From assembly GCF_910589235.1 (NCBI RefSeq), contig NC_060960.1, positions 10,513,619 to 10,577,618 of the forward strand: DNA of 64,000 nt, given 5' to 3'. The stretch is from Vespa crabro (lineage: Eukaryota > Arthropoda > Insecta > Hymenoptera > Vespidae). Each line of letters opens with the position of its first letter. Position 1 is the first letter of the stretch. The notes beneath the pieces were generated by a model that was not told where the DNA came from, did not search any database, and worked only from the letters and a program-made list of their open reading frames with translations. This document shows, piece by piece, positions 34,566 to 48,649 of the stretch. A program made the position numbers and the translations under genes.

Positions 34566-36233
34566 GTAGATACTATTACTTACGTTTCTTTATTTATACT
34601 TATATTTATTTTTACATACTTTATTACTAAACGTTCGACTACGTTTAAAGAAAAAGTATTGTCCGAATAAGCGATCGTTTATTACAATCACTATAACGGG
34701 AAGAGCTTTCGAGGAGCGGCTAGGAGTTAACTTAGCATCAAATTAGTATTCAACGTTTTTGAAAGTAGAGCAACTTTCGGAGAGTATGAATTACTCATTA
34801 GCCTTTCGTTTCGCTTGGTTATCCGTGCTTTGTAATGCATAATAAGGCTTTTTACGCGTGCAACTTTAACGATGTATATTTCACTTTCGTGCCTGGAATA
34901 GCACCGTTTTGAATCTCAATATCGAATACGATTCTTATATCGTTGTGTGTGTTTGTGTGTATGTGTGTCCAAGAGAGAGAAAGAGAGAGAGAGATTTCTC
35001 ACTTTCTCTCTTTCTCTCTCTTACGGTTGTCGCTTTGAAGTGAAGAAGTCTGCCTGTAAAATACGCGCTATGTTCTTATTTGAATATAAAATTATATTGA
35101 AAAGTCTTCGCTTTTAAGAGAGAAACGTTTCAATAAACTCACGGTAGTAGTGGTAATAGTAGTAGTAATAGTAATAGTAGTAGTAGTGGTAAGATGAGAT
35201 CAACGAAATATCTTTTTGCGGTTTGTTACTACTCGTATAATTATGAAACTTTAAACGTAGGTATTCCGATATTTCCTGAAATATATAATAAGAATCACAT
35301 TTGGGGGTATAAAAATATGAAAGATGGATACGTTATACGAGATAACCATTAAAACGATTTATCTTTTTATTTTGTCTTCTCTTTTATTTCCTTTTATTCA
35401 TTCATTCATTCGTTCATTCATTCATTTATTTTTTTATTTATTTATCTCTCTATTTATGTATTTATTTATTTATTTATTTATTATTAAACGTCGTAAACGT
35501 AATGTATTAATAACAAATGAAGCGATAACGAGTAAGAAGAAAAACGATGTAGAATGTATCGTTTCACGTTTATACATATACAAGCATATATATACATGTA
35601 CATATATATATATGTATATGTATATATGTATATATGTATGTATATATTTATATATTCATATTATATACATTTTATCCAGGATTCCGAGATATTTTTATGC
35701 GTTCTGACGATGGATCCACACGGGGATGGATTTGCGCTCGTCACATCGATACACCTCGACTATTCGTAATACGAGAATATTCTATTGAATATCACCAAAA
35801 AATAAATTGCCAATTATTCTTTCTCGTAGCCGTATATCTCATAGTCGTATTCGTAGTCGTAATCATTGTAGTCGTCGTAGCCGTCGTAAAAACGTAGACT
35901 GCGATATGAGAAAATTGATGTTCGTGATTTTTCTGTCGATATACAATTTCGAATTACTATACTCGGATTTGCTATCGATTCGAATCGATTCGTAACTACT
36001 ACAACGGTTATGACAATTTTAGATATATAAGGACGATATAAATCATTTTCATTGGATCACAGTATGTAATTAATTTGATCGTTAACGATATACCTGCTTT
36101 GTGTCAAAGTTAAACAAAGTTTCATTCAAACGTTAAACCCGATGTAACGCAACGAACAAATACGACGTACTCTAGTTTTATTTATTTTGAAAATTTTGTT
36201 ATATACTCCTTAACTAAGGATTATAAGGTACTA
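34075..36233. other. noncoding with complex AT-rich islands
   Basis: CT covers 34091-34126, GATA 34534-34570, GTA/GTG repeats 35145-35190, TTCA tetranucleotides 35397-35430, and TATG-type 35580-35660. Bases 34660-34950 are 290 bp of non-repetitive DNA with TAATGCATAATAAGG (POU/homeodomain-like words), a candidate enhancer. GTCGTA-rich DNA covers 35828-35895. No gene is supported. Confidence 0.45.
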
Positions 36234-36270
36234 TTTTCAAATTAAATCGATTTATCGATTTAATTGAAAA
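36234..36270. repeat. inverted repeat (hairpin), 17-bp arms, TT spacer
   Basis: The left arm TTTTCAAATTAAATCGAT and the right arm ATCGATTTAATTGAAAA are reverse complements except for one extra A. The spacer is only TT, so this can extrude as a cruciform or fold as a tight hairpin. It may also act as a T-tailed terminator-like fold by chance. Confidence 0.8.
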
Positions 36271-37657
36271 ACGAACGATCGTAAAAACAAAAAATCGTCA
36301 TCGTGTATTAACGTCATTATCGTATTATCCACCGATAGAGATTAGATTAAATAGAATTTTTATAGTTGGTACTTCTTTTTTTTTTTTTTTCTTTTTTCTT
36401 TCGATTGGAGATCATTGCATCTAGGATCTACATATGCGAATATTCTCTTCTATGTATACGTTTGTACGTATTCGTGAAAGGGCTGAAAGGAGAAGGGCGA
36501 AGCTTACACGTATACTAACGTAGTCGAGTCTTTTGGAATTTTTCTCTCGGGCGGCGCCGTTGCAGAAATGAAGCCTGTTGAAGTTACCGAGGCTCTCTAA
36601 AGGCAGCCATTATATTACGTACTTTGAATTCCTTCTGTGCCTTTGCTGCGTTTCTCTTTCTCGAGACACCCCAACGGCTACATATCCACCGTCATTTTTC
36701 AGTCGCTACACACTTTCCCTCTTCTCTTCATTCTCTCTCTCTCTCTCTCTCTTTTCCCTTTTTTTTTCTTCCCCCTTTTTTCCTTTTTTCTTTCTTTTTC
36801 TCTTCTCCTCTTTATTCTTCCTTTCTTCCTTCTTTTATAAAAAATGTACGTTATCGTTTTTCATTCGAATTCAATTACGTTTAAAGATATCTCGATAAAT
36901 ATTTTCCAAAGTAATAGTCATTTATTTCTTATCATTCATTTCTTATCAAAACTCATTCACAATTGAATCACTATCGTCGGATATTACGGAATATCGCGAG
37001 CGTAATTTCCTTTATTCGTTTCGATGAAAAAAAAAAAAAAAAAAAGAAAAAAAGAAAAAAAAACAAAAGAAAAAAGAAGAAGAAAAGGTGAACAAAGGTG
37101 TAACAATCAAGGTGTAATAAACTCGAAATGCTATATGATTCGCGATGACTGTAAACCTTTCGGAAGCTTGTAAATCATCGAAATGAGAAACACTTTGATC
37201 TTCGTTCGCCTAAACGTGATACTCACAACCTTTCTATCAAGGGATACCCATGTGTATTCGTAGAATTCGTTTGGTGAAATAGTACAAACTCCATCGTATT
37301 TCGTTACTTCATTCGGAGATAGTGACGAAAAACGAATGGCTTTAAAAACAGAAAACAAGAAAAAAAAAAAAAATAACGAAAAAGACCCAAAAAAAAGGAA
37401 CAAAAAAATCGAAAAATCTTTTTTTCTTCTCGATCACGAAATTCAGTCGCTTTTTGACGAAAAGGAATAAAGAAAGAAAAAAAAAAAACGTAAAAAAATG
37501 TACAAACGACGTAAAAAAAAATGATGTACGAAAAAAAAGGACAGATCAACGTATTTATTTAATGCAGTTACTGCACGGAGCTTGACACACGGTGGTAGAG
37601 TATGAACGAAAATAAGATTCGAAGCTATTAAATTCGAAGGCTGAACGAGAAATGAAT

Positions 37658-37694
<37 letters not shown>

Positions 37695-39058
37695 TGAAGG
37701 CGGGAGGAAGGGAAGAAAGTGGATCCACCCCATTCAAGTTCCTTTCGACCGTGGCTAATCCAGGTTTCGAGTACGTTTATCAAGAAAGTACGACGAAACA
37801 CAGTTTGCGTAATGGCAAAGACTTCCACCTTGTTAAAAGACGATGGGGAGGAAAAGAAGGAGAAGTAGAAGGGGAAGGGGAAGAAGAAGGAAGAGGAGGA
37901 GAACGTCGAGACTTGGAACGGCATCCAAAGGAAGCCAGGAAATTGCTGAAGCGCGTCAAGATAAACAGAGTCTGGACGAGTTCTTTCAAATCGCTCTCCA
38001 ATTTCTTTACGCTCCTTCGTTTCCATACGAAGTGTTATACTTTCCTACGAGCATCTTCCTGCCCGTCGTAGTCCTCTTTGTCGTCTTTGTCGTCGTCGTA
38101 GTCGTCGTATTCGTGTCTGTCTCATAGAAATAGGTACCCCGTATATATATTTGTACGTACTAAACGTTTTATTTCTTTTCCTATACCATATTTGCGGTTA
38201 GAAGCAAGTCCTTTCGAGAGGCTAACCTCCCTTATCATTTTCTTTTTTTTTTTTTGCTTTCTAAACCGATTTCGAATTTTTTTTCTACGCATTAGAAAAC
38301 TAATATTCTTTACTTCCTAAGATTCTCTTTTAATTATTTTTGCTTTCTTTCTTTGCTCTTTTTCTTTCCTTTTTTTGTTTGTTCATCAATGGATATCAAT
38401 GAACAAACGACAATTTCTCACTCATAATTTTTACGAATTGCGCGTTAACTGTTTTCATTTGCATATTTCAAACTGTCGCAATTGCACCCTCGTATCAAAT
38501 GTAAATCGCGACGTAAACCTTGTACGAATAATTTCAAGAAGTTGTCAATAAAATTATATCCCATGTATTATTAATAATGCATATTTAAAATCTTCAACAT
38601 TATTCACGAAATAATATGTTGTTATTGAACGATATAGGATGAAACAATTAATGCAAATTTTAATCAATAGAATAATATCATCGTTATTCCCAATACGGGG
38701 CAGGAGCGAAACGCGCTTCAAATTTCTTAACGATGTTCAAACAAAATTCGCACGATCAATCAATGAATCTTAACGATTCGCAAAGCGTCCATCGAATTTG
38801 ATCGAACGATTTGAAACGATAAAACGTAACGTCGTTTGACACGTACGAAGAAAAAGAAGAAGAAGAAGAAGAAGAAGAAAAATCAGGAACAGAAGGAAAA
38901 AAGAAAAAGAAAAAAGTGAAAGAACGGAGCAAAGAAAAAAAAAAAGAAAAGAAAGAAACAAAAAGAAATAAAGGGGAGGGGAATAAAATTGCCAGGCGGA
39001 TGAGCAAAATAACGTTCTTCGGTTAGGTAGGGAAAGGAGAATACGACACGTAGAGAAG

Positions 39059-39108
<50 letters not shown>

Positions 39109-39250
39109 GGTGGTTTCGGACAGGGATTTCCTCAGGGACACGTACTTCCGCTCGTCCATTCGCGCTCTCACTCGGATGCTGTTCAACCCTACCTGGATTC
39201 GAATATCCCTCGGCAATTTGCCGAGCTGGCTCTTCCGCTAAAAACTTCGA
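36271..39250. other. noncoding
   Basis: CT covers 36729-36752, poly-A 37027-37045, A-rich 37360-37400, GA 37660-37692, GAA 38850-38880, and GA 39061-39103. Bases 36480-36620 contain CpG-rich GGGCGGCGCCGTTGC, and 38400-38760 are AT-rich unique DNA. Bases 37740-38060 carry overlapping open frames on both strands, driven by GAAGGAGAAG purine repeats. No gene is supported. Confidence 0.5.
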
Positions 39251-40043
39251 CCGTTTCCTTGTTACGCGGAACGAGCAGTTTTACAAAATACGTGGCTATC
39301 ATGCTCTTTGTGTCTCTCTCTCTCTCTCTTTCTGTATATATATATATATATATATCTCTTTTTCTCTATAGACACGATTCAATGACGAGCATTGGATCAT
39401 TATCGTTCATTTTGTTTCACCCTGGGAAACAAGCAACGTCGATCGAATTTAACTTCTCTCACTATAGACGCTAGGCGACATTAAAAGCGACGGAGTCTTC
39501 TCGAGTTTCCGAATCGTTTCCTCTCTGTGATTTTCCCGCGAGCTTCACGATTTACCTACGAAAGTTCCTTTTTTTTTTTGTCTTTCTCTCTTTCTCTCTC
39601 TCTCTGTCTTCTTTTCTTTTTCTTTACGATCGAAATTAGTTGCTCCGTTGTGTCCTCTCCTATTACTCTTTTTTTTATTTTTCCCACCACCCCTTCAAAA
39701 TGTCTTCCGGCTGAACGATAGGTTCAACGTCAGGTAACTATTCAATATCGAAAATCGTCCGTTCGAATACTCGATTTCAATCGAATATTACTTTAGGGAA
39801 TTTGTTCGGATTTCATTCGTAACGCCTTATTTTTTAATCGTTTCGTTAGGTAGATCGTTAGGGAGACAAGAAGAGAAAGGGAGATCAAATTATCACGATC
39901 AAATCTTACATTTTTTCATCTATAAATTTTCAATATTTCTCATTAGAAAATATAAAATGTTCCTCGTTTATCTATTTACAAGTTGTTTCCTCTTTACAAT
40001 TCTTAATACAATTGTTGAATGACAATACTTTCTAGATACATAC

Positions 40044-40098
<55 letters not shown>

Positions 40099-40290
40099 TT
40101 TTTTTTATGTTCATTTGCAATTAATCAAATATTTACAAGTAATTATAAGCAAATTTGATGTTAATATTGAAAGGGATACAAAGAGTGTTCCTTTATTATT
40201 TCTAATTAAAAAAAAAAAATAATATACATATATACGTTCAACCCTTAGATACTTTTGGATATTTGTAAACACACACACAAACACACACAA

Positions 40291-40321
<31 letters not shown>

Positions 40322-40679
40322 TATATAATTATTCGATTATGTCTATATCTGACAAGAAATATCATTTTTCTCTATTCGATTAATCTTACTCTTATTATCT
40401 TCCTCGTCGATGAATTTTCTCCGAACAACTCCCTGTCCTTCTCTCTCTCTCTCTCCCTCTCTCTTTCTCTCTCTTTATCTTTCTCTTCTTTGAAATCGAG
40501 TGAAAACGTAATAAATCACCTCGACGACAAACAATGCCCGTCTATAAAGTCATCGGAGATAAAAGAAAGGGTGGGAGTTACGCGGTATACGTGCGTCGCG
40601 TTCGAAATAGGTGGTGCCGATCTCGTGCGCGTCCAAGCACACACCACACACCACACACCGTACACACATACACACAAAT

Positions 40680-40716
<37 letters not shown>

Positions 40717-41050
40717 CACACACGAGTAAAATGATGCTGTCGCGCGTTTGCCCGAGCATTTTCTCCAAAATTGACGATGGGACGGCGTGCAATCGCTGCA
40801 TCATGTCAACGATGATAGCGGCCTCTACTCTACCCTCGTCGAGGACAATTTGTTGAAAATGTCAGCGTGCCTTCGAAAAAATCGACAACGTCAAGAGTCC
40901 AAAGAGTGTATGAGAGGAAAATGCATTATGGATCTATGACCGTGGCTCGTAGATCGAACCTTGGGAAAACCGTTACAACGGGAATATCGATCGATCGATC
41001 GATCGATTTCTTCTCCACGATAAAACTCATCTTTCTCTATCCATTCTATG
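39251..41050. other. noncoding, with a complex block at 40500-41000
   Basis: AT covers 40046-40095, CA 40267-40318, GA 40685-40712, and ATCG repeats 40984-41008. Bases 40500-40980 hold several short overlapping frames (for example MPVYKVIGDKRKGG and onward at 40534, and MMLSRVCPSIFSKIDDG and onward at 40732) on balanced, CpG-containing sequence. No frame has splice sites or a recognised family. This block deserves transcript checking. Confidence 0.35.
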
Positions 41051-41559
41051 TATCTTCTATATCTACAACTATGTAATAGTAGTTACGTACAAGTTAAATT
41101 AATTGGACACATTGACGTGTTATTTCGCTATGTTATATTCCACATACTAGTGTGTTTGCTATGTACTATCATTCCCTACCTATTTCTATCGTGCACTCTC
41201 CCCTCCACCATCTCCTTCCTTTCCTTCCGCCCTTCCTCCACCTCAATATGCTATTGGAACGTAATCGGAATTGTCGTAATATCTGATTGCATGTGTGACT
41301 CGCACGTTATATATTATTGTAAATATTAAATTATTTATTATTTTTATATTATGTATATTAGCACGAGATTCGTTCAAATTATTATTCCATTGTTTCAATC
41401 ATTTTTTACAATATAATTTTACATTTCTAAACAGGTATTTCCTTTTTCTTTTTATCTACGTAAATATTTCTATAACACCACGTTTAATTTCTTCAGCAAA
41501 ATTTTAATATCCTTTTAATATCCTTAATACCAACTCGAAAAAGACAGAGAAAGAAAGAG

Positions 41560-41604
<45 letters not shown>

Positions 41605-42052
41605 GGGAGAGGAAATCTTCCTGGTAATAAATCAAAATTTACCTACGGAACTATTTCGAAATATCTCTACTTTAAATTTCGTTGCGTTTCCATCGTTAAT
41701 TAAATTTTCTCACCTTACGTTATAAAGCGTTAAAACTTAAATTTTCCGAACGAGTACGGTTCTGTGAAAATGAGGAATGAAAGTCCGTTCAGAAATTTCG
41801 TAATGTTTCTTTTTCGTTTGTAATATTTCACTTTATTATTTCATTTTTAAATTAATTAATACATTATTTGATGTTCTCTCTCTTTCTCTCTCTCGCTCAT
41901 TATGGAAAAAGCATATAAGATAATTTATGTTTAATGATCAACTTCACTGTTGAAATTTTTCAAATTAGCTAATATCGATGTCAGTTTATTAATAGGAGAA
42001 AATATCGGTATGGTCGTAACATCGCAATGATATTGATTCGAAATTCCCTTTT

Positions 42053-42103
<51 letters not shown>

Positions 42104-42649
42104 ATCGCTCTTTTACATATTATTCGACCATTTCTATATTTATTTTTTGTTGAAATAATATTACGACGTAAAGGTAGAAAGAGAGAGAGAGAGAGAGAGA
42201 GAGGGAGCATTGCGTATGAATCAACGTAGATAGAGTACGTGGGTATTCATTGAAACGATGACAATCCTCTCGAAGAAAAACTGAGCTCGTTTGCAGAACT
42301 GATATCGAGTTTAAAGACTGTATCGATATAAAGTATTATATAAATACATAGATACGTAATGTAATATTAACGTATGTATGTGTGTATGTTATTACATATG
42401 TATATCGCAATATGCATTTCACATACATATACGCACATATCGTTGTCGATAAACGATGTAAAGGAGTCGATAGAAATCAGAGAATTAATTAAAAATGGTT
42501 CTCTTCATAGAATACATACTACATTTGAAATATATACGAAAGGAATGAACAATTTTTTTTTTCTTCCTTTTTTATTTTCTTTTTTTTTTCTCTACGATCG
42601 CCCGTTATAAAAAGTGAACGAGAATGAATGAAAGAAAGATAGAGAGACA

Positions 42650-42695
<46 letters not shown>

Positions 42696-43105
42696 GAGAG
42701 AATTATCCTCCATATCTTGTCGAGTTTTTTTAAAGTCATTAACTTTGACTTTGTCGTCGGTTTATTTTATCTATCAAACGGAAAAAGAGAGAGGAAGGAG
42801 AGAGAGAGAGAGAGAGAGAGAAAGAAATAAAGTAGATTAAAATATGCTTCAATAGAACTCGAACGTTTTTCCACGAAATTACTTAATAAATTAATAAACG
42901 ATCGATCGATTTTCATTTTCATATTCATTTTCATTTTTCATCTTTATCCTCATTTTCATTTTCATTTTCACATTTTACAGTTTTTTCCTACTTCCTTTTC
43001 TTTGCCTTGATTTTTTTACGGGCGTCCATTCGATTATTTAAAAAATCTTTGAAATAAGAAAAAAGAGTAGAGAGGATCAATGTGTATCGATAGTCCTCGT
43101 AGCTA

Positions 43106-43106
<1 letters not shown>
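41051..43106. other. noncoding, AT-rich with GA/CT runs
   Basis: GA covers 41572-41598, CT 42056-42101, GA 42179-42204, a GA cluster 42658-42702, GA 42799-42822, and a TTTTCA hexanucleotide run 42910-42970. Bases 41640-41870 and 42210-42480 are AT-rich unique DNA. No gene is supported. Confidence 0.55.
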
Positions 43107-43139
<33 letters not shown>

Positions 43140-43644
43140 TGGGATTTAGCATTTAAATGGTGGCAATTTGCAGCAGGTGATAAAGGTGATAAAGGTGACA
43201 CGGTGGTTGCGAGCCTTGTACCAGCTAGGGCTCCTTCTCCCCCCTTCCCATCCTCCGTCTCTGCCTTCTCCCTTTCCAACACAACCTTCCTCCATTCTAC
43301 ATCCCGCACACTACTCTTCTACTTTAACACACCCCCACAGGATCCGTATTACCTTACTACCGAGGATGGTGCTTCCGTTTCGAAACGGGACGAGACCATC
43401 GCCTTCGTTGCAACATCACCAACAGCATCACCAACACCATCACCAAGTTCATCACCAACACCGTCATCAGTATCACCAACACCATCATTGGCAGGCAACA
43501 CCCTACTTTTCATCCCTCCTTTCTACTGTCTGCCGAGGTGCTAAGCCTCTAAATAGCTGGCTACGTTCTCTCGATTCTCTTCTTTCTCCCTTACTTCTTC
43601 TACGGATGGATTTGATCTCAGTCCTGATCTTGTCCGCTGACTGA
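43107..43644 (+). other. possible coding or transcribed segment with HQ-rich minisatellite
   Basis: After a GA run (43107-43135) the sequence is of balanced composition for 500 bp. Acceptor-like sites are TTTGCAG (to 43171) and CACCCCCACAG (to 43339). Bases 43408-43495 are a minisatellite of CATCACCAA-type 9-mers. All three + frames stay open there, reading His/Gln, Thr/Ser-Pro or Ile-Thr-Asn. The His/Gln frame runs to TGA at 43642-43644. Such repeats occur in insect regulatory proteins, but the flanks match nothing I know. Confidence 0.2.
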
Positions 43645-44236
43645 GAGAAATAATCTAACGTAGGTGTGTATTTGATTAAAACAACAAAAAAAAAAAAAAG
43701 AAAATAAATACCAAAAAAAGAAAAAAAATTAAAGATTAAAGGGAAATTTCCAAAAGTTCTTCATAATCATCGTTGAAAACTATTTTATTTGTCAAATTTG
43801 ATATAACCTTTAAAACGTCTTCATCGGACGTCTTTTGTTGGAAACACAAATTTTTGTTTTCTTTTTTTTTTTTTTTTCTTTTTCTTTTCCTTTTTCTTTT
43901 CCTTCCTCGGAAGACGAATTGTTGATCGTTCACGTTGGAAGTTACTTTTTATTCGTCGCGCAATATGGGAAGCATAATAAAAAAAAAAGAGAGAAAAGAA
44001 AAAACCCATAAAAAAATAAAAAAGGAAGAAGAAGAAGGAGGAAGAGAAGGGGGAGAAAAGAAAGAGAGGAAAAAAAGAAAAAAAAGGAAGGAAAGGAAAG
44101 AGACAGAAAAGAAAGAGAAAAGGAAGAAAAAAAGGAGAAGAGACATACAAAGAATCATTGTCCATGTTCGAGTGCCGCACAGAGCCATCGTTTTAACCAC
44201 GGATGGGTCTTCGGATCTGGGAGAGTGAAAACGAAA

Positions 44237-44268
<32 letters not shown>

Positions 44269-44403
44269 AAAAGAAAGAGATAGAAAACGCGTGGTAGGTA
44301 TTCAGGGCAAAGTGGAATCATATAGCACGGCCCGTTTGTATCGGAAAACAATTGGAATATTTGCACCTGCAGGCTGACGCGTGCGAATAGTTGTTACCCT
44401 CTC

Positions 44404-44434
<31 letters not shown>

Positions 44435-44717
44435 CTCTATATATATCTATCTCTCTCTATATCTCCCTCTATATCTCTCTATCTCTCTATCTCTCTATCT
44501 TCGATTATCACACTCCGTACCATTCCGTAACGACGTGCAAACCTAACATCCCCAGGCTTACTTGGGCTAATTAGGGGTCAAGCCTAATGACCCTGAGCAA
44601 TGCTAGCAGCCATAATCTTCGCCTTAACTGATAATCGACCAGCAACATTCCGACAAGCCACGCTAGCACGGAGTTTACGAGTGACGGACGAGTGTCTTCC
44701 TCTCCTTTGTCGAGAGA

Positions 44718-44774
<57 letters not shown>

Positions 44775-46740
44775 AGAATCATGTCTAAGGAGGAGACGAT
44801 TTGCAAACACAGCTGCGCAACCGCAGCTGCCTCTTATTCTCCACCTCCTCCTTTGTCTAAAGCAGCTCACGCGACGACGTGAGGTCTTATATCGATCTCT
44901 TGTTTTACCGATCTATCTGATCTTTCATCGATCCCCTTTGAACAATAGTAATCCGAGATTAACTATTTGATCTTTTCTGTTCTTCTTTTTTTTTTTTTTT
45001 CTTGTTCTTCCTTTAGTTTTGTCAATGCTTAAATTGACCGTGTAGGGTCTCAGAATTATTGTAATTAATTTTTTTTAACAATATTGTATATATACGTATA
45101 GATATTATTTAAAAATTTTTAACTTGATGTTCGATATTTTTTTTTTTTCATTGTTTTTTATTTATCACGTTTAAACTACGTTAAATAAATGTTTCCCTTT
45201 GTACTTGATAAAATAATGATTTAAGACGATAATAGTGATAACAGTTATCATAGACTTTATATATTGTAATCTTCAATAATCCAATAACACGTTGACAATC
45301 TTTAATTAATGAATGGCCTGTATGTCGGAGATATCGTATGTTTGTTCTACTCCCTTTCATGATATCATCGGGTATATTGTACGTATGTAAATCTGTATAC
45401 GCATTGGTCATTAAATTGGTAGTCCATGAGAAAGTTACGAAGGTCTCGAATAGCGATAGGTCTCGTTCGCGAACTTTCTCAACCATTTGCGAATAGCATT
45501 GACTACGAATCTAATTATAAAATTTGAATTGAGCTTGGACTTGGACTAGTATGGTTCGTCCCATTCGACTTTGACAACTTTTGCCATGAATTAAATTTAG
45601 CTTTATCTCGTCGAGTGACGTTTCAATGATTGACGTTTGAATAAATTGTTGTTTTACTTCGAAAAGAAAAAAGAAAAAGAAAAAGAATATACATTTAATT
45701 TCCATTTAAATTTTTTCTGTCATTTTCTTTTTTTTTTTGTTTTCCCGTTATATTTTCGTAAATAAAAAAAAAAAAAAATATCGACAATATTTATTAATGA
45801 TTTCTTCTCGAATATTACGTGACGGACGATGATCCCCAAATCTCATCCTCCCCCCCCACATTTTCTCTCGCTTTGTGCTCTCGTTAAGACATCGGAGACT
45901 CCTACGCGGGAATATAAAAGAAAAAAAAAAAACAAAACAAATATTATATTACATTTTACAATAAATTTTATATTATGATATTGGACATCAGATATGTCAT
46001 TTTTATTTACTACATTAGCGACGATAATAATATTTTGTCGACTTATTTCTCACTTGGTCGTTCATTTGATACGAACGATAAAATAAGAACGATAAAATGT
46101 TGTTATAATGTACCGTAATTAATTTTGTTTTAACGAGATCCCCGAAGAATTTCTAACGTCTCATAGTTTTCTTTCAAGGTTAAATTCGCGTCTAAAATTT
46201 ACTATATATATGTATATATATATGTATATATCATTAAAATAAAGCATCATTGTCTGAAACAGTTTTAAAGAAGAAGAAAAGGAAGAAGAAAAAAAAAATA
46301 AAAATAAATAAATAAATAAATAAAAAAAGAAGGAAAAAGAATGTATGTATCAAAGGATATTAAGAGTTATTCGTTCGCATTTACAAAAATCAAATGTCCT
46401 ATGTGCCTTCACTAAGGATGATTCTTTTGTATACTTTTACGATAAAATTGGTAGGGCATCGCTGACACTGATAAAACCAACATAAAATATCAATGTAAAT
46501 AGAATTTCGATTGGCTATTCATCCGTAGTAGCAAGGGAATGCGTTAATTCTTCGTATTTTTTTGCTTGTTCTTGTATCTTTTTTTTTCTTTCTTTTTTTT
46601 TTTTCGCTTATTTTGCTTGTTCCTCCTCTTCTCCCTCTCCCCTTTTTCCTTTCTTTCCTTCTTCCCTTTCCATGGGAATCCATTCGAAGATGACGGAAAC
46701 GTGCACGGGGACGTGACTAAATTTTATCCTAGGTAGATCC
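43645..46740. other. noncoding, with palindromic words near 44560
   Basis: A/T-rich blocks lie at 43683-43730 and 43860-44140. GA covers 44247-44269, CT 44400-44422, and CTAT 44437-44500. Nested inverted words lie at 44555-44593 (AGGCTT..AAGCCT and GGGTCA-N7-TGACCC). A 30-unit GA run covers 44712-44771. Bases 45180-45660 and 46000-46520 are AT-rich unique DNA. No gene is supported. Confidence 0.5.
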
Positions 46741-46840
46741 GTTGGAACGTCGATGGTTCGAAGTTCGCGTGTACACGTCACTTTCCGGTGTGCAAAACGG
46801 GAACGGAATACGAAACGTCAAGCGGCGTTATGAAAGTGCA

Positions 46841-46882
<42 letters not shown>

Positions 46883-47069
46883 TTCTCTCTCTCTCATTCT
46901 CTTTGCTTTTCTCCTGTTCACGTTTTCGCACGGGGAGCTATTCCCGTAGGACACGAACTTTATGGAAACATTCCTTCACCCTCATCTCCTCCCTTATCTC
47001 TCTCTCTCTCTTTCTCTCTTTCTTTCTCTCTCTATTTCTCTCTCTCTTTTTCTCTCACTTTTTCTCTCA

Positions 47070-47107
<38 letters not shown>

Positions 47108-47257
47108 TTTGGCATGTTGGTTCCTCAAGTACGAAATGTTTTTCAAAACGGAATAACCCGTTAGTGTTTCCACGTGAGAAATATATACTCCGGAGGATCT
47201 AATCCGTTAATCCTCTTTTTCTTTATTCTTTTTCTCTTTCTCTCTCTTTCTCTTTTA

Positions 47258-47305
<48 letters not shown>

Positions 47306-47501
47306 TCATGATTTATTAAAAATGATTTTATTAAAAAAAAAACGTATTGTATTAAATTTGGTAAACGTCAAATAGGACGTCTATCGACAAATCTCTAATT
47401 CGATTATTGTAATATTGCATTATTATTAATAATATAATATTGTAATTATAATGAGATTGAAACATCATCGATCATTATCATTCTTCATTATCTGTTATCA
47501 A

Positions 47502-47540
<39 letters not shown>

Positions 47541-48310
47541 TTCATCTTCTTTATTTTGTTAATTATAAATATTATTATTATTATTATTATAGTTATTGTC
47601 ATTAATTTTTATTATTATTATCATTATTATTGTAACAATAATAATTCTGTATCGGTATTAATAATTATCGAATTGGCTATTTTTAATAATCCCTTTTATC
47701 CTTTTCTTTCCTTTTTATTTATTTTTTCTTTCTTTTTTTTCTGTCGAAAACTCATTCCTATAACGATATATCTAACAAATCTAACATTAATCTATGCATT
47801 ATCGCGAGGATAAATATTGTATAAGGAAATGAATAATAATAAAATTAATAACAATTTTAGAAAGTTTTTAGGATTCATTAAAAATCCATTAAAAGTCGAT
47901 CTAAAACGGATCGTAAGGATATCCAGTTTTGTATGAGTTGAATAGCTGTCGTCGAGAGGTAGAAGGAAGGAAGGCTTGGGGGATGGAGTAGAAGAACCCA
48001 CAACCCTTCTTTCTCCTACCCCTCTATCGTTCAATCCTACTATCTCCATCTCACTTTGCCACCTTCCCAACCTTCTTCATCGTTGGGCTCCTCAAATGAA
48101 AGGGCTAAAGGGGGAGGAAGTTAACGCCAGCTACGTTTTCAACGTAATCCATGGTACGACGTCTTCGTTGGTAGAGAGAATCAAGAGAGCTACCTGACAA
48201 GAGCCGAACAGTCGCTGACGTTTCTCCGACGGTGCGAGACGCAAGCATTCGACTCGATTTAACCTCGCTTTTCACCTCGTTGTTAGCTGTTCGCACCTTA
48301 TACCTACTTC
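46741..48310. other. noncoding, CT-rich then unique
   Basis: Long CT blocks lie at 46841-46895 and 46995-47105. AT covers 47265-47302, CT 47502-47541, and TTA units 47573-47640. Bases 47930-48300 are non-repetitive and contain overlapping frames on both strands (for example MKGLKGEEVNASYVFNVIHG on +). No splice sites or family are recognised, so they are not called as a gene. Confidence 0.45.
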
Positions 48311-48335
48311 TACATAACTATATACATACATGTAA

Positions 48336-48388
<53 letters not shown>

Positions 48389-48403
48389 TATGTAAGTACA
48401 TAT

Positions 48404-48437
<34 letters not shown>
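48336..48437. repeat. two adjacent long (AT)n runs
   Basis: AT runs cover 48336-48385 and 48409-48437, separated by GAGTATGTAAGTACATATAGAT. Both are self-complementary. Confidence 0.95.
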
Positions 48438-48440
<3 letters not shown>

Positions 48441-48649
48441 GTGTGTATGTATGTATATGTATATGGATATGTAATACATATTATGTAGATAGTTGTTTAC
48501 ATATACCTACTACCCATTAACGTCAATATGCATCTGCTCCTTTCGACGTTTCACTCGACCATGATCGTTTCCAATGCGTTTACCTTCACTGATATACGAA
48601 CTCAAAGAGAGAGAGAGAGAGAGAGAGATAGGCGGCAGGTTTCTCAGAA

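Noticed and set aside
37652..38071. Overlapping plus and minus frames of 130-140 codons
   Set aside because: Held open by GA and GAAGGA purine repeats; no conserved motif on either strand.
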